This document shows, in pieces, positions 30,911-37,890 of a stretch of DNA of 64,000 bases (positions within the stretch are counted from its first letter, which is position 1; every line of letters starts with the position of its first letter). The stretch comes from RGIG9115 sp045644665 (GTDB taxonomy: Bacteria > Bacillota > Clostridia > UBA1381). The position numbers were made by a program, and so were the translations under genes. The stretch spans positions 1-64,000 of the forward strand of contig JAZRHH010000018.1 of NCBI GenBank assembly GCA_045644665.1. The letters are read 5' to 3'. The notes beneath the pieces are model-generated. The model was not told where the DNA came from. It saw only the letters and a list, made by a program, of their open reading frames with translations, and did not search any database.

Positions 30911-32332
30911 ATGTTCAAAAGTGTTTTTGGAAGATTATTCTGGACAAACGTACTTATACTGATGCTTGTGTTTTTAACTGTGGCGGCAGGTCTTGCAGTT
31001 TTTGTAAATGACACGGCAAGCGACCGTCAGTATGAAACAGTAAAAAAGGTATCACCTACCATAAACAACCTGACAGGTTATCTTCAGGTAGAAAATAATA
31101 ATGTACGGGCACGGAATTTTTATGTAGAAAACTTAAGAAGCTGGGCAAACTTTTTAGACTCGGATATTATAATTGCAGACCTTGAGGGAAATGTGATAGA
31201 AACCACAAACAAGGCTGTAGATAAAATACCTGATGCCTATGCAAAATCTGTTGCAAAAGGTGACGAGGTTCGTAAGACGGCAAAATTTGGAGATTTTTAT
31301 AAAGGAAAGGTAATGACTGTTGCTTTCCCGATAGAATATTACGGTACACAAATCGGTGGGATGTATGTAAACACGCCAATGCCTGAAATATCAAAAACCA
31401 CAGGCAGCGTAATCATATGGTTTCTTATAGCTGCAACTCTTTCTATGGTAATTGCCTTTGCGCTTATTTATCACCAGTGGGAAAAAATTTCCGCTTCAAT
31501 CAGCCGTATAAACACAGCAGCGCTTGATATTGCGGCAGGAAACTTTGACGAGAGAGTACAGGTAACATCAAAGGACGAAATAGGTCAGCTTGCATCATCC
31601 TTTAATTTTATGGCAGGGTCCCTGCAAAAGCTTGACGATATGAGAAACAGGTTTATAAGTGACATATCCCATGAACTTAGAACGCCCATGACAAGTATTT
31701 CCGGTTTTGTCGGAGGTATCCTTGACGGAACAATCCCGCCGGACAAGCAGGAATACTATTTAAAAATTGTTCTTGACGAGTCAAACCGTCTTAAAAAGCT
31801 TGTAACGGATATGCTTGAAATGAGCAGAATGTCAAGCAGTGAGTATAAGCTGAATGTGAGCGAATTTGATTTTAAGGAGCTTGTAAGCATTTGTCTTATC
31901 GGTTTAGAGCAAAAAATTGAAGAAAAGTCCCTGGAGCCTGTTGTGAGCTTCCCGGAAGAAAAGGTTATGGTCTGTGCAGACAGGGATGCAATACAGAGAG
32001 TTCTTATAAACCTTATAGACAACGCTGTAAAGTTTGCATACCCTAACACGAATATGGAAATTAAACTGTGGACAGACCGTAAAAAGGCTTATTTCAGCGT
32101 AGGAAACTTTGGCGAGGGTATAGAAAAGGAAGAGCTTCCTCACGTGTTTGACAGATTTTACAAAATAGATAAATCAAGAACTAACAAAACAAAGGGAGCA
32201 GGTCTTGGACTTTCCTTTGTAAAAAATATTATGCTTCTTCATAAGCAGAGCATATGGGTAGAAAGCCGCCAGGCAAAGGAAGGCAGTAGCGTTAAATTTA
32301 CTACCTTTACCTTTGGGCTTGAACTGGCTTAA
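30911..32332 (+). CDS. membrane sensor histidine kinase
   Basis: 473 residues. First helix about 12-34, extracytoplasmic sensor (35-160), second helix about 160-182, HAMP about 185-238, H-box DISHELRTPMTS (about 257-268), N-box INLIDNAVKF (about 363), G-box GAGLGLSFVKN (about 430). Its start codon directly follows the response-regulator stop. The signal is unknown. Ends at a hairpin terminator before the SEDS gene. Confidence 0.94.
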   Translation: MFKSVFGRLFWTNVLILMLVFLTVAAGLAVFVNDTASDRQYETVKKVSPTINNLTGYLQVENNNVRARNFYVENLRSWANFLDSDIIIADLEGNVIETTNKAVDKIPDAYAKSVAKGDEVRKTAKFGDFYKGKVMTVAFPIEYYGTQIGGMYVNTPMPEISKTTGSVIIWFLIAATLSMVIAFALIYHQWEKISASISRINTAALDIAAGNFDERVQVTSKDEIGQLASSFNFMAGSLQKLDDMRNRFISDISHELRTPMTSISGFVGGILDGTIPPDKQEYYLKIVLDESNRLKKLVTDMLEMSRMSSSEYKLNVSEFDFKELVSICLIGLEQKIEEKSLEPVVSFPEEKVMVCADRDAIQRVLINLIDNAVKFAYPNTNMEIKLWTDRKKAYFSVGNFGEGIEKEELPHVFDRFYKIDKSRTNKTKGAGLGLSFVKNIMLLHKQSIWVESRQAKEGSSVKFTTFTFGLELA

Positions 32333-32340
32333 AAGAAACA

Positions 32341-32375
32341 AAAGAGGGTGCTTTAAATTAGCGCTCTCTTTTTTT
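32341..32375 (+). terminator. terminator after the two-component operon
   Basis: AAAGAG-G-GTGC (32341-32351) pairs with GCGC-T-CTCTTT (32361-32371) with G-U pairs, followed by T-run to 32375. It overlaps the leader of the next gene, so it may act as partial read-through. Confidence 0.65.
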
Positions 32376-32387
32376 GGAGTTTTGGAT

Positions 32388-33476
32388 ATGTATAAAAAAA
32401 TGGACTATACTCTTTTATTAGCAACTTTTTTGCTTTGTACCATAGGACTTTTTTCTGTGTACTCTGCAACAAGGACTTTTGGTACAAGCACCCATGTTAC
32501 TGTGCAGTTGGCAGCAGGGGTGGTTGGTGTTTTACTTATGCTTCTTATATGCTTTTTTGATTATGAGGTGCTTTTGCCTCTTGCAAAGTATATTTTTGTC
32601 TTGTCCATTTTGGTGCTTATGAGCGTTTTGTTTCTTGGAATGACAGGCGTATGGGGCTCTAAAAGCTGGATAAGGATAGGCCCTGTATCCGTTCAGCCGG
32701 CAGAATTTATAAAATGCACCTTTATTGTTACATTATCTGCACACCTTTCAAGGCTTGGCGGAAAAATTAATACCTTTCGTGGATTTTTGGGACTTTGTAT
32801 GCACCTGTTGGGTGTTGTGTCCCTTATTATGTTGCAGCCGGATTTTGGTACGGCGGTAGTTTTTCTTTTTATATTTGTTGTAATGGTCTTTTGTGCCGGT
32901 CTTTCTTTTAAGATCATTGTTCCGGCTATTTGTGCCGGTGCGGCACTTTCGCCGGTTGTTTATTATTTCTTGGACGATTACCAAAAAAACAGAATAAAGG
33001 TTTTCTTAAATCCGGAGCTTGACCCTCTTGGCAGCGGCTACAATGTAACAAGATCTAAGCTCACTCTTGGCTCCGGTGAGATTTTTGGAAGAGGGTATCT
33101 TGAAGGAGTAAGCACAGGTACGGGATATCTTCCTGCCAAGCATACAGACTTTATTTTCAGCTCCATAGGTGAGGAGCTTGGGTTTGTTGGGGGAGTATTA
33201 ATAATTCTTTTGCTTTTTCTTATTATTATAAGGTGTTTTAAAACAGCATCAAGGTCCGATAGCCTGTTTGGCAGATACATCTGTATAGGCGTAGGTGCAA
33301 ATCTTTTGTTTCACACCGTAGAAAACATAGGAATGTGCATGGGACTTATGCCTGTTACGGGCATACCTCTGCCTTTTGTAAGCTACGGAGGAAGCTCACT
33401 TGTGTCGAGTTTTGTATTGATTGGCATGGTGCTTAGTGTATCCTGCCATACAAGAGGCGACAGAATTTTTAAATAG
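32388..33476 (+). CDS. rodA: RodA/FtsW-family SEDS glycosyltransferase
   Basis: 362 residues, about ten membrane helices starting MDYTLLLATFLLCTIGLFSVYS. SEDS hallmarks: GSKSWIRIGPVSVQPAEF (about 95), NPELDPLGSGYNVTRSK (about 207), TGYLPAKHTDFIFSSIGEELG (about 243) and PLPFVSYGGSSL (about 330). Since an FtsW is already present in the dcw cluster, this copy is most likely the elongation-type RodA. ATG 32388 follows GGAG by 8 nt. The open frame back to 32313 overlaps the kinase and the terminator and is rejected. Confidence 0.85.
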   Translation: MYKKMDYTLLLATFLLCTIGLFSVYSATRTFGTSTHVTVQLAAGVVGVLLMLLICFFDYEVLLPLAKYIFVLSILVLMSVLFLGMTGVWGSKSWIRIGPVSVQPAEFIKCTFIVTLSAHLSRLGGKINTFRGFLGLCMHLLGVVSLIMLQPDFGTAVVFLFIFVVMVFCAGLSFKIIVPAICAGAALSPVVYYFLDDYQKNRIKVFLNPELDPLGSGYNVTRSKLTLGSGEIFGRGYLEGVSTGTGYLPAKHTDFIFSSIGEELGFVGGVLIILLLFLIIIRCFKTASRSDSLFGRYICIGVGANLLFHTVENIGMCMGLMPVTGIPLPFVSYGGSSLVSSFVLIGMVLSVSCHTRGDRIFK

Positions 33477-33508
33477 CTTATTTTATATGACAAATTTACA
33501 AAAAAATA

Positions 33509-33537
33509 TTGACAATAAAAATCTTATGTGTTAGAAT
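33509..33537 (+). promoter_or_regulatory. promoter of the T-box transcript
   Basis: -35 TTGACA (33509-33514), 17-bp spacer ending TGT, -10 TAGAAT (33532-33537). Transcription would start near 33544, at the foot of Stem I. Confidence 0.85.
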
Positions 33538-33544
33538 GATTTAA

Positions 33545-33830
33545 AAGCGAGGAACGGAACCAAGTAAGCTATGAATGGAGCAGAGAGAAACGGCGGGTGG
33601 TGCAAGCCGGGGTCTTGAAATAGTCTGAATACAGTCCGGGAGCTGCGAGGGAGAACTAACAGTAACCCTTGACGGGGACGCCCGTAACAGCGTAGAGTAT
33701 TAGGAGAAATTGAGTTTTCTTTGATACTTGTTGAGGCAGGTCTTCGTGAGGAGCCTGCGAACTGAGGTGGTATCACGGGTTATTTATCCGTCCTCTGATT
33801 TATTTCGGGGGCGGTTTATTTTTTTATCTT
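33545..33830 (+). promoter_or_regulatory. T-box leader, specifier UAC (tyrosine)
   Basis: The T-box core TGAGGTGGTATCACGG is at 33763-33778. Its TGGT would pair with a tRNA ending ACCA. Stem I folds as: AGC (33546-33548) with GCT (33642-33644), a kink-turn GAGGAA/GGA, CGGAAC (33555-33560) with GTCCG (33634-33638), then the specifier loop of AGTA (33563-33566) facing GAA-TAC-A (33627-33633), closed by AGCTAT (33567-33572) with ATAGTCT (33620-33626). AGAGA (33583-33587) and GGTGGTGCAAG mark the upper stem. The specifier TAC at 33630-33632 reads tyrosine. Stem III (about 33694-33740) and a terminator follow. Uncharged tRNA-Tyr should favour read-through into the ligase gene. Confidence 0.88.
33788..33827 (+). 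terminator. T-box-controlled terminator
   Basis: CCGTCCTC (33788-33795) pairs with GGGGGCGG (33807-33814), then a T-rich tail. The 5' arm CCGT can instead pair with CACGG of the T-box core to make the antiterminator. Confidence 0.85.
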
Positions 33831-33876
33831 TTAAAAATAAATGCTCTCAGCAAATATTTATAAAGGGAGAGATATT

Positions 33877-35511
33877 ATGCCTATTACAGATTTTCTTGAA
33901 AGAAATGCACGATTTTATCCAAACGAGGTAAGCCTTGTTGAAGTAAATCCGGAAAATCAGCCGGATACTAACGTATCCTGGCATGAATATAGCTTAATAC
34001 AAGCATCAGGCAACGAAAAGTACAGACGTGAGCTTACATGGCGTCAGTTTGATATACAGGCAAACCGTTTTGCCAACCTGCTCCTTACACGTGGTGTAAA
34101 AAAGGGTGACAAGGTTGCAATCCTTATGATGAACTGTATAGACTGGCTTCCTGTTTACTTTGGTATACTAAAGGCAGGAGCTATAGCTGTTCCTATGAAC
34201 TTCCGCTTTTCTGCAGATGAAATAGAGTACTGCTCCGACCTTGCAGACATTTCTGTTCTCGTTTTCGGACCTGAGTTTACAGAAAGAATAGAAAGTGTTC
34301 GTTCAAACCTTAAAATAAATCACTACTTTTATGTAGGAAAGGACGTTCCGTCTTTTGCAGACAGCTATCTTGATATGATAACATTCTGCTCATCAAACGC
34401 TCCGGCGGTGGAAATCTGTGACGAGGACGACGGAGCAATATACTTCTCTTCCGGAACAACAGGCTTTCCAAAAGCGATTTTACATAGACACAAGGCACTT
34501 GTTGCATCATGTAAGGTAGAGCAAAAGCATCACAGCCAAAGCCGTGATGACGTATTCCTTTGTATTCCGCCACTTTATCATACAGGCGCGAAAATGCACT
34601 GGTTCGGCTCACTTTTATCAGGCTCAAAAGCAGTTATCCTCCGTGGTATAAAGCCTGAATGGATACTCCAAACTGTATCCGATGAAAAGGCAACAATTGT
34701 TTGGCTTTTGGTGCCATGGGCACAGGATATACTCGATGCAATCGAGCGTGGAGATATAAACCCGGCAGACTACAGACTCTCACAGTGGCGTTTAATGCAC
34801 ATAGGTGCACAGCCTGTTCCGCCATCCTTGATTAAGAGATGGAAAGAGGTTTTTCCAAACCACGAATATGATACAAACTACGGACTTAGTGAGTCCATAG
34901 GTCCCGGTGCAGTGCATCTTGGAGTAGAGAATATACACAAGGTTGGTGCAATCGGTATCCCGGGCTATAACTGGCAGGTGAAAATTGTAGACGGCAGCGG
35001 AAGGGAAGTAGAGCAGGGAGAAGTAGGAGAGCTTTGTCTAAAAGGCGACGGAGTTATGAAATGCTACTACAAAAACCCCGAAGCTACAAATGAAGTTTTG
35101 ACTGCTGACGGCTGGCTGTACACAGGCGACGTTGCAAAGCAGGACGAGGACGGATTTATCTACCTTGTAGACCGTAAAAAAGACGTTATCATCGTTGGCG
35201 GAGAAAACATATATCCCGTACAGATAGAGGACTTCCTGCGAGCTCACGATAAAATAAATGATGTTGGTGTTATAGGACTTCCTGACGAGCGTCTTGGAGA
35301 AATAACTGCCGCAATCATTCAGCTCAAGGACGGAATGACAGCAACAGAAGAAGAAATTCGTGAATTTTGTATGCAGCTTCCACGATATAAGCGTCCTAAA
35401 GAAATAATCTTCTCCGACATTCCAAGAAACGCTACAGGTAAAATTCAAAAAAATGCACTTAGAGAGCGTTATGGAGCTACTATGCTTGTACAAGCAGAAA
35501 CAACTAAATAA
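33877..35511 (+). CDS. AMP-forming acid:CoA ligase-like enzyme (class I adenylate-forming)
   Basis: 544 residues. Activates a carboxylic acid as its acyl-AMP and normally transfers it to CoA. Motifs: phosphate loop YFSSGTTGFPKA (about 188), A4/A5 region TNYGLSESIGPG (about 342), WLYTGDVAKQDEDGFIYLVDRKKD (about 415, hinge and adenylate-binding Asp) and catalytic Lys in PRNATGKIQKNAL (about 520). The substrate cannot be read from sequence, and the family includes fatty-acid, aryl and amino-acid-derived acid ligases. Control by a tyrosine-type T-box is unusual and hints at an aromatic or amino-acid-linked substrate. ATG 33877 follows GGGAGAG. It forms a single-gene unit ended by its own terminator. 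Confidence 0.9.
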   Translation: MPITDFLERNARFYPNEVSLVEVNPENQPDTNVSWHEYSLIQASGNEKYRRELTWRQFDIQANRFANLLLTRGVKKGDKVAILMMNCIDWLPVYFGILKAGAIAVPMNFRFSADEIEYCSDLADISVLVFGPEFTERIESVRSNLKINHYFYVGKDVPSFADSYLDMITFCSSNAPAVEICDEDDGAIYFSSGTTGFPKAILHRHKALVASCKVEQKHHSQSRDDVFLCIPPLYHTGAKMHWFGSLLSGSKAVILRGIKPEWILQTVSDEKATIVWLLVPWAQDILDAIERGDINPADYRLSQWRLMHIGAQPVPPSLIKRWKEVFPNHEYDTNYGLSESIGPGAVHLGVENIHKVGAIGIPGYNWQVKIVDGSGREVEQGEVGELCLKGDGVMKCYYKNPEATNEVLTADGWLYTGDVAKQDEDGFIYLVDRKKDVIIVGGENIYPVQIEDFLRAHDKINDVGVIGLPDERLGEITAAIIQLKDGMTATEEEIREFCMQLPRYKRPKEIIFSDIPRNATGKIQKNALRERYGATMLVQAETTK

Positions 35512-35517
35512 ATAAGA

Positions 35518-35543
35518 AAAACATGACCTCGGTCATGTTTTTT
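35518..35543 (+). terminator. terminator after the ligase gene
   Basis: AAAACATGACC (35518-35528), loop TC, GGTCATGTTTT (35531-35541) running into more T. Perfect 11-bp stem. Confidence 0.85.
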
Positions 35544-35560
35544 CTGGAAAGAGGATAGAG

Positions 35561-36556
35561 ATGATAGTAACAATAAAAAAAGCAATACTCCACATTATAG
35601 CACCGGGGATTGACAACTCCTTATATTCATCAAGTGAGCTTGATTTAACAGACGGAGTAACACACGCCTTTATAATATCACATATAGAAAAGATGTATGA
35701 AGACCCAACTCTTCGCACAGGAACATTTTCCGGAAGCAGTGGCTTTAAATATCTTATGTGTCAGTACAGGGAGAGCAAGGAAAGTTTTGTAGAAATGTCC
35801 AAAGCTATTGCAAAAAAGCTCTCGGACGGGATTGCGCAAGGAGAAGTCTGCCTCCCGTCAGATATTATCGTATGCGAATGTGTTATTGCAGAAAGGAATG
35901 TGATAGCAGTTTTAAAGTGCGATAACAAGGCTGTTATATCTCATAAAACAGAGGGCGACAAAAACGAGATAGTAAGCTACTACTCGGTTCTGCCAACATC
36001 TACTCAAAAGCTTGGTGACTGTGCATTTGTTGATTTGCAGGACCTTTCTATAAAGTTCAAAGGAAAAACTGTCACCCTTGACGGAGAAAGACTAAATCTC
36101 ATGTCCGAGGTGCTTTTGGAATGTGACTCGGAGCTGTCTGTAAGCGAAGCCTTTTCAAAGGTCCAGAAACTTGCAAAAAAAGTCAGCGAAGAATATGGCG
36201 GTGACACCGCCGAAACAGACGCACGTATAAAACAAGCCGTTAAGGAAACTCCGGCTGACGAGGACAAGGTAAGTATCGGAAAAATCACAGAGTCTGTTTT
36301 TGGTGCTGCCCCTGCCGCAAAGGCAGAGTTTAGCGAAAAGCTAAAGGCGGCAGCAGTTCCACAGGAAATAGAAAAAGTCGAGTACATAACCAAAAGAGCA
36401 AACAAAAAAATAAAAATTGTTACAGACACAGGCATAGAAATCCTTATGCCCTCGGAGCTTTATCGTGACGGGGAAAACATGGTTATGAATCCGAACGAGG
36501 ACGGAACATATACCATAGAGATAAATAACATACGAGAAATAGAAAACAAAAGTTGA
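35561..36556 (+). CDS. nucleoid-associated protein, NdpA/YejK-like
   Basis: 331 residues, the usual size of the 37-kDa nucleoid-associated family. The opening IVTIKKAILHIIAPGIDN and the later SKAIAKKLSDGI and FVDLQDLSIKFKGKTV blocks fit. Little is known of the function beyond DNA association in E. coli YejK. ATG 35561 follows AAAGAGG. It stands alone between a terminator and a repeat region, with no visible promoter other than read-through. Confidence 0.75.
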   Translation: MIVTIKKAILHIIAPGIDNSLYSSSELDLTDGVTHAFIISHIEKMYEDPTLRTGTFSGSSGFKYLMCQYRESKESFVEMSKAIAKKLSDGIAQGEVCLPSDIIVCECVIAERNVIAVLKCDNKAVISHKTEGDKNEIVSYYSVLPTSTQKLGDCAFVDLQDLSIKFKGKTVTLDGERLNLMSEVLLECDSELSVSEAFSKVQKLAKKVSEEYGGDTAETDARIKQAVKETPADEDKVSIGKITESVFGAAPAAKAEFSEKLKAAAVPQEIEKVEYITKRANKKIKIVTDTGIEILMPSELYRDGENMVMNPNEDGTYTIEINNIREIENKS

Positions 36557-36562
36557 ACTGGT

Positions 36563-36818
36563 AAATTTAGCGCATAGCAGGCAAAACTCACCTTCGGCGT
36601 ATCAGCATACGCCGTCAGGAAAGTGCAAGCACTTCGTTTTATCCACTCTGCATCTAAATTTCCTGAGTTCAATGGTGTGGATAGATTTAGCGCATAGCAG
36701 CCGAAGCTCGCCACTCGGCGTATAAACATACGCCTTCGGGCGGGGTGTAAACACCTCGTTTTGTGCATTTTTCATCCAAATTTCCTCATCCAAATGAACC
36801 GACAAATTTAGCGAAGAT
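36563..36818. repeat. tandem 120-bp hairpin-bearing repeat, two copies and a fragment
   Basis: Fills most of a 311-bp gene-free stretch. Copy 1 (36563-36664) and copy 2 (36683-36785) both start with ATTTAGCGCATAGCAG and end CAAATTTCCT or a variant of it. Each holds a GGCGTAT/ATACGCC hairpin (36595-36614, 36717-36734) and a second small stem (GTGC..GCAC, GGTGT..ACACC). A third start, AAATTTAGCGAAGAT, lies at 36804. Arms are conserved while loops differ, so RNA or DNA folding seems kept. Probably an interspersed non-coding repeat family. Confidence 0.7.
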
Positions 36819-36867
36819 ATAAAAATGTTTTTACTCAAACTAATAATAGGATATAGGAGAGATTTTT

Positions 36868-37314
36868 ATGATACAATTTTTTATGAAATTTTTTCTCTTT
36901 AACAAAAATACAGGTGTGGAATATCGTAAAAATTGGGGTAAAGTAGGTATATTAATTCTTTTTATTTACATATTATTGTTATTTGTTATTACTAAAGAGA
37001 TAAAAAATTTAATAATGTATTCGATATTCATTTTATTTGTGTTTTCGGTTATTGGATTTTTATTGGCCGTAATTATAGATACAGTAATAGTATATATTTT
37101 GGATATGATTTTCTATGCAGGGAATAGGCAGCCAATTAAAAAAGTATTTTCGGACTATTTGCCCTATTATGTAGTTCGAAGTTTTTATCTTATGGTAATT
37201 ACATTGGTATTTAATTTTATGGGTGTACATAATCGTGTTATCTCAAGGGGAATAGAATTATTGTTGTTTGTTTATACATATATTTTGTTTTGTAAAAACA
37301 GACAAATAAGATAG
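36868..37314 (+). CDS. small polytopic membrane protein
   Basis: 148 residues, unrecognised. About four hydrophobic segments, starting after FNKNTGVEYRKNWGKVG. Very AT-rich (many ATT, TTT and TAT codons) compared with neighbours, and flanked by repeats on both sides (120-bp tandem repeat before, REP-like palindrome after). That suggests a recently acquired or fast-evolving locus. ATG follows ATAGGAGAG. Confidence 0.6.
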   Translation: MIQFFMKFFLFNKNTGVEYRKNWGKVGILILFIYILLLFVITKEIKNLIMYSIFILFVFSVIGFLLAVIIDTVIVYILDMIFYAGNRQPIKKVFSDYLPYYVVRSFYLMVITLVFNFMGVHNRVISRGIELLLFVYTYILFCKNRQIR

Positions 37315-37319
37315 ATATT

Positions 37320-37348
37320 TGTGACACGGGGACGGTTCTGTTGTCACA
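37320..37348. repeat. REP-like palindrome TGTGACA...TGTCACA
   Basis: 7-bp inverted termini (37320-37326, 37342-37348) enclose CGGGGACGGTTCTGT. Sequences of the form GACACGGGGACGGTTC recur in many genomes near REP-associated (IS200-like) transposase sites. The link is from memory of that pattern, and no transposase is present here. Confidence 0.5.
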
Positions 37349-37350
37349 CA

Positions 37351-37782
37351 TCAGCCCGGAGTCCATTTAAAAAGCAGAACAGAGCCAATCATTCCTATAG
37401 CGCCCACATACTTGTTCCAGGTAAATGCCACCTTTTGGCTGTCCATAAGTCCAAAAGCATCAATAAGTGCGGCGCAGATAAGCTGTGACACCAAAATTAC
37501 AGAAATGGCAATGGTAGGAGAAAGGTCTTTTACAGACAGCATAACTGTAAGAGTTATTATAAGACCAAAAACTCCGCCCAGGAGATAAAATTTATTGACT
37601 TCTCCAAACCCTTTTAAATTTATTTTTCCGCTTATCCAAAGAGCGATAAGAGAAAGTATAAAGGCAGTTCCCTGAACATATGCATTGGATGTAAAAAGTC
37701 CTGTTTTATCACTCAATCGTGTGTTCATAACTCCTTGAATACTCATAGCCGCTCCTGCTACAATTGCAAATATATATCCCAT
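37351..37782 (-). CDS. DMT-superfamily membrane protein, YdcZ (DUF606) family
   Basis: 143 residues, the family's usual length, with five hydrophobic helices. It opens MGYIFAIVAGAAMSIQGVMNTRLSDKTGL and has GGVFGLIITLTVMLSVKDL and IAISVILVSQLICAALID. These half-size drug/metabolite-type proteins often work as pairs. Only one is present. ATG 37782 follows AAGGAG. The frame open to 37941 overlaps the fbp stop and is rejected. Confidence 0.85.
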   Translation of the reverse strand: MGYIFAIVAGAAMSIQGVMNTRLSDKTGLFTSNAYVQGTAFILSLIALWISGKINLKGFGEVNKFYLLGGVFGLIITLTVMLSVKDLSPTIAISVILVSQLICAALIDAFGLMDSQKVAFTWNKYVGAIGMIGSVLLFKWTPG

Positions 37783-37850
37783 AAAAATCTCCTTTTTTAA
37801 TACTAATAGTATTTTTGTCATTAAATCAAAAAAAATACATTTTAGAAGAC

Positions 37851-37890
37851 AAAATAAGCTGTTGCGTTTAAAAACGCAACAGCTTATTTT
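37851..37890 (-). terminator. terminator of the ctp-fbp operon
   Basis: 19-bp perfect stem (37851-37869 with 37872-37890) with a two-base core, A/T-rich at the foot, so it could work on either strand. The fbp stop codon (37889-37891) lies within its arm. Confidence 0.85.

Noticed and set aside
33641..33655. Alternative T-box specifier GGA or GAG (Gly or Glu) at the base of Stem I
   Set aside because: It needs a weak AGCT self-pairing, and its tRNAs lack A73. The TAC fold gives continuous pairing on both sides plus the kink-turn.
36460..36838. Minus-strand open frames running through the 120-bp repeats
   Set aside because: They have no ribosome site, and the codons follow the repeat hairpins. 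The region is better explained as non-coding repeats.
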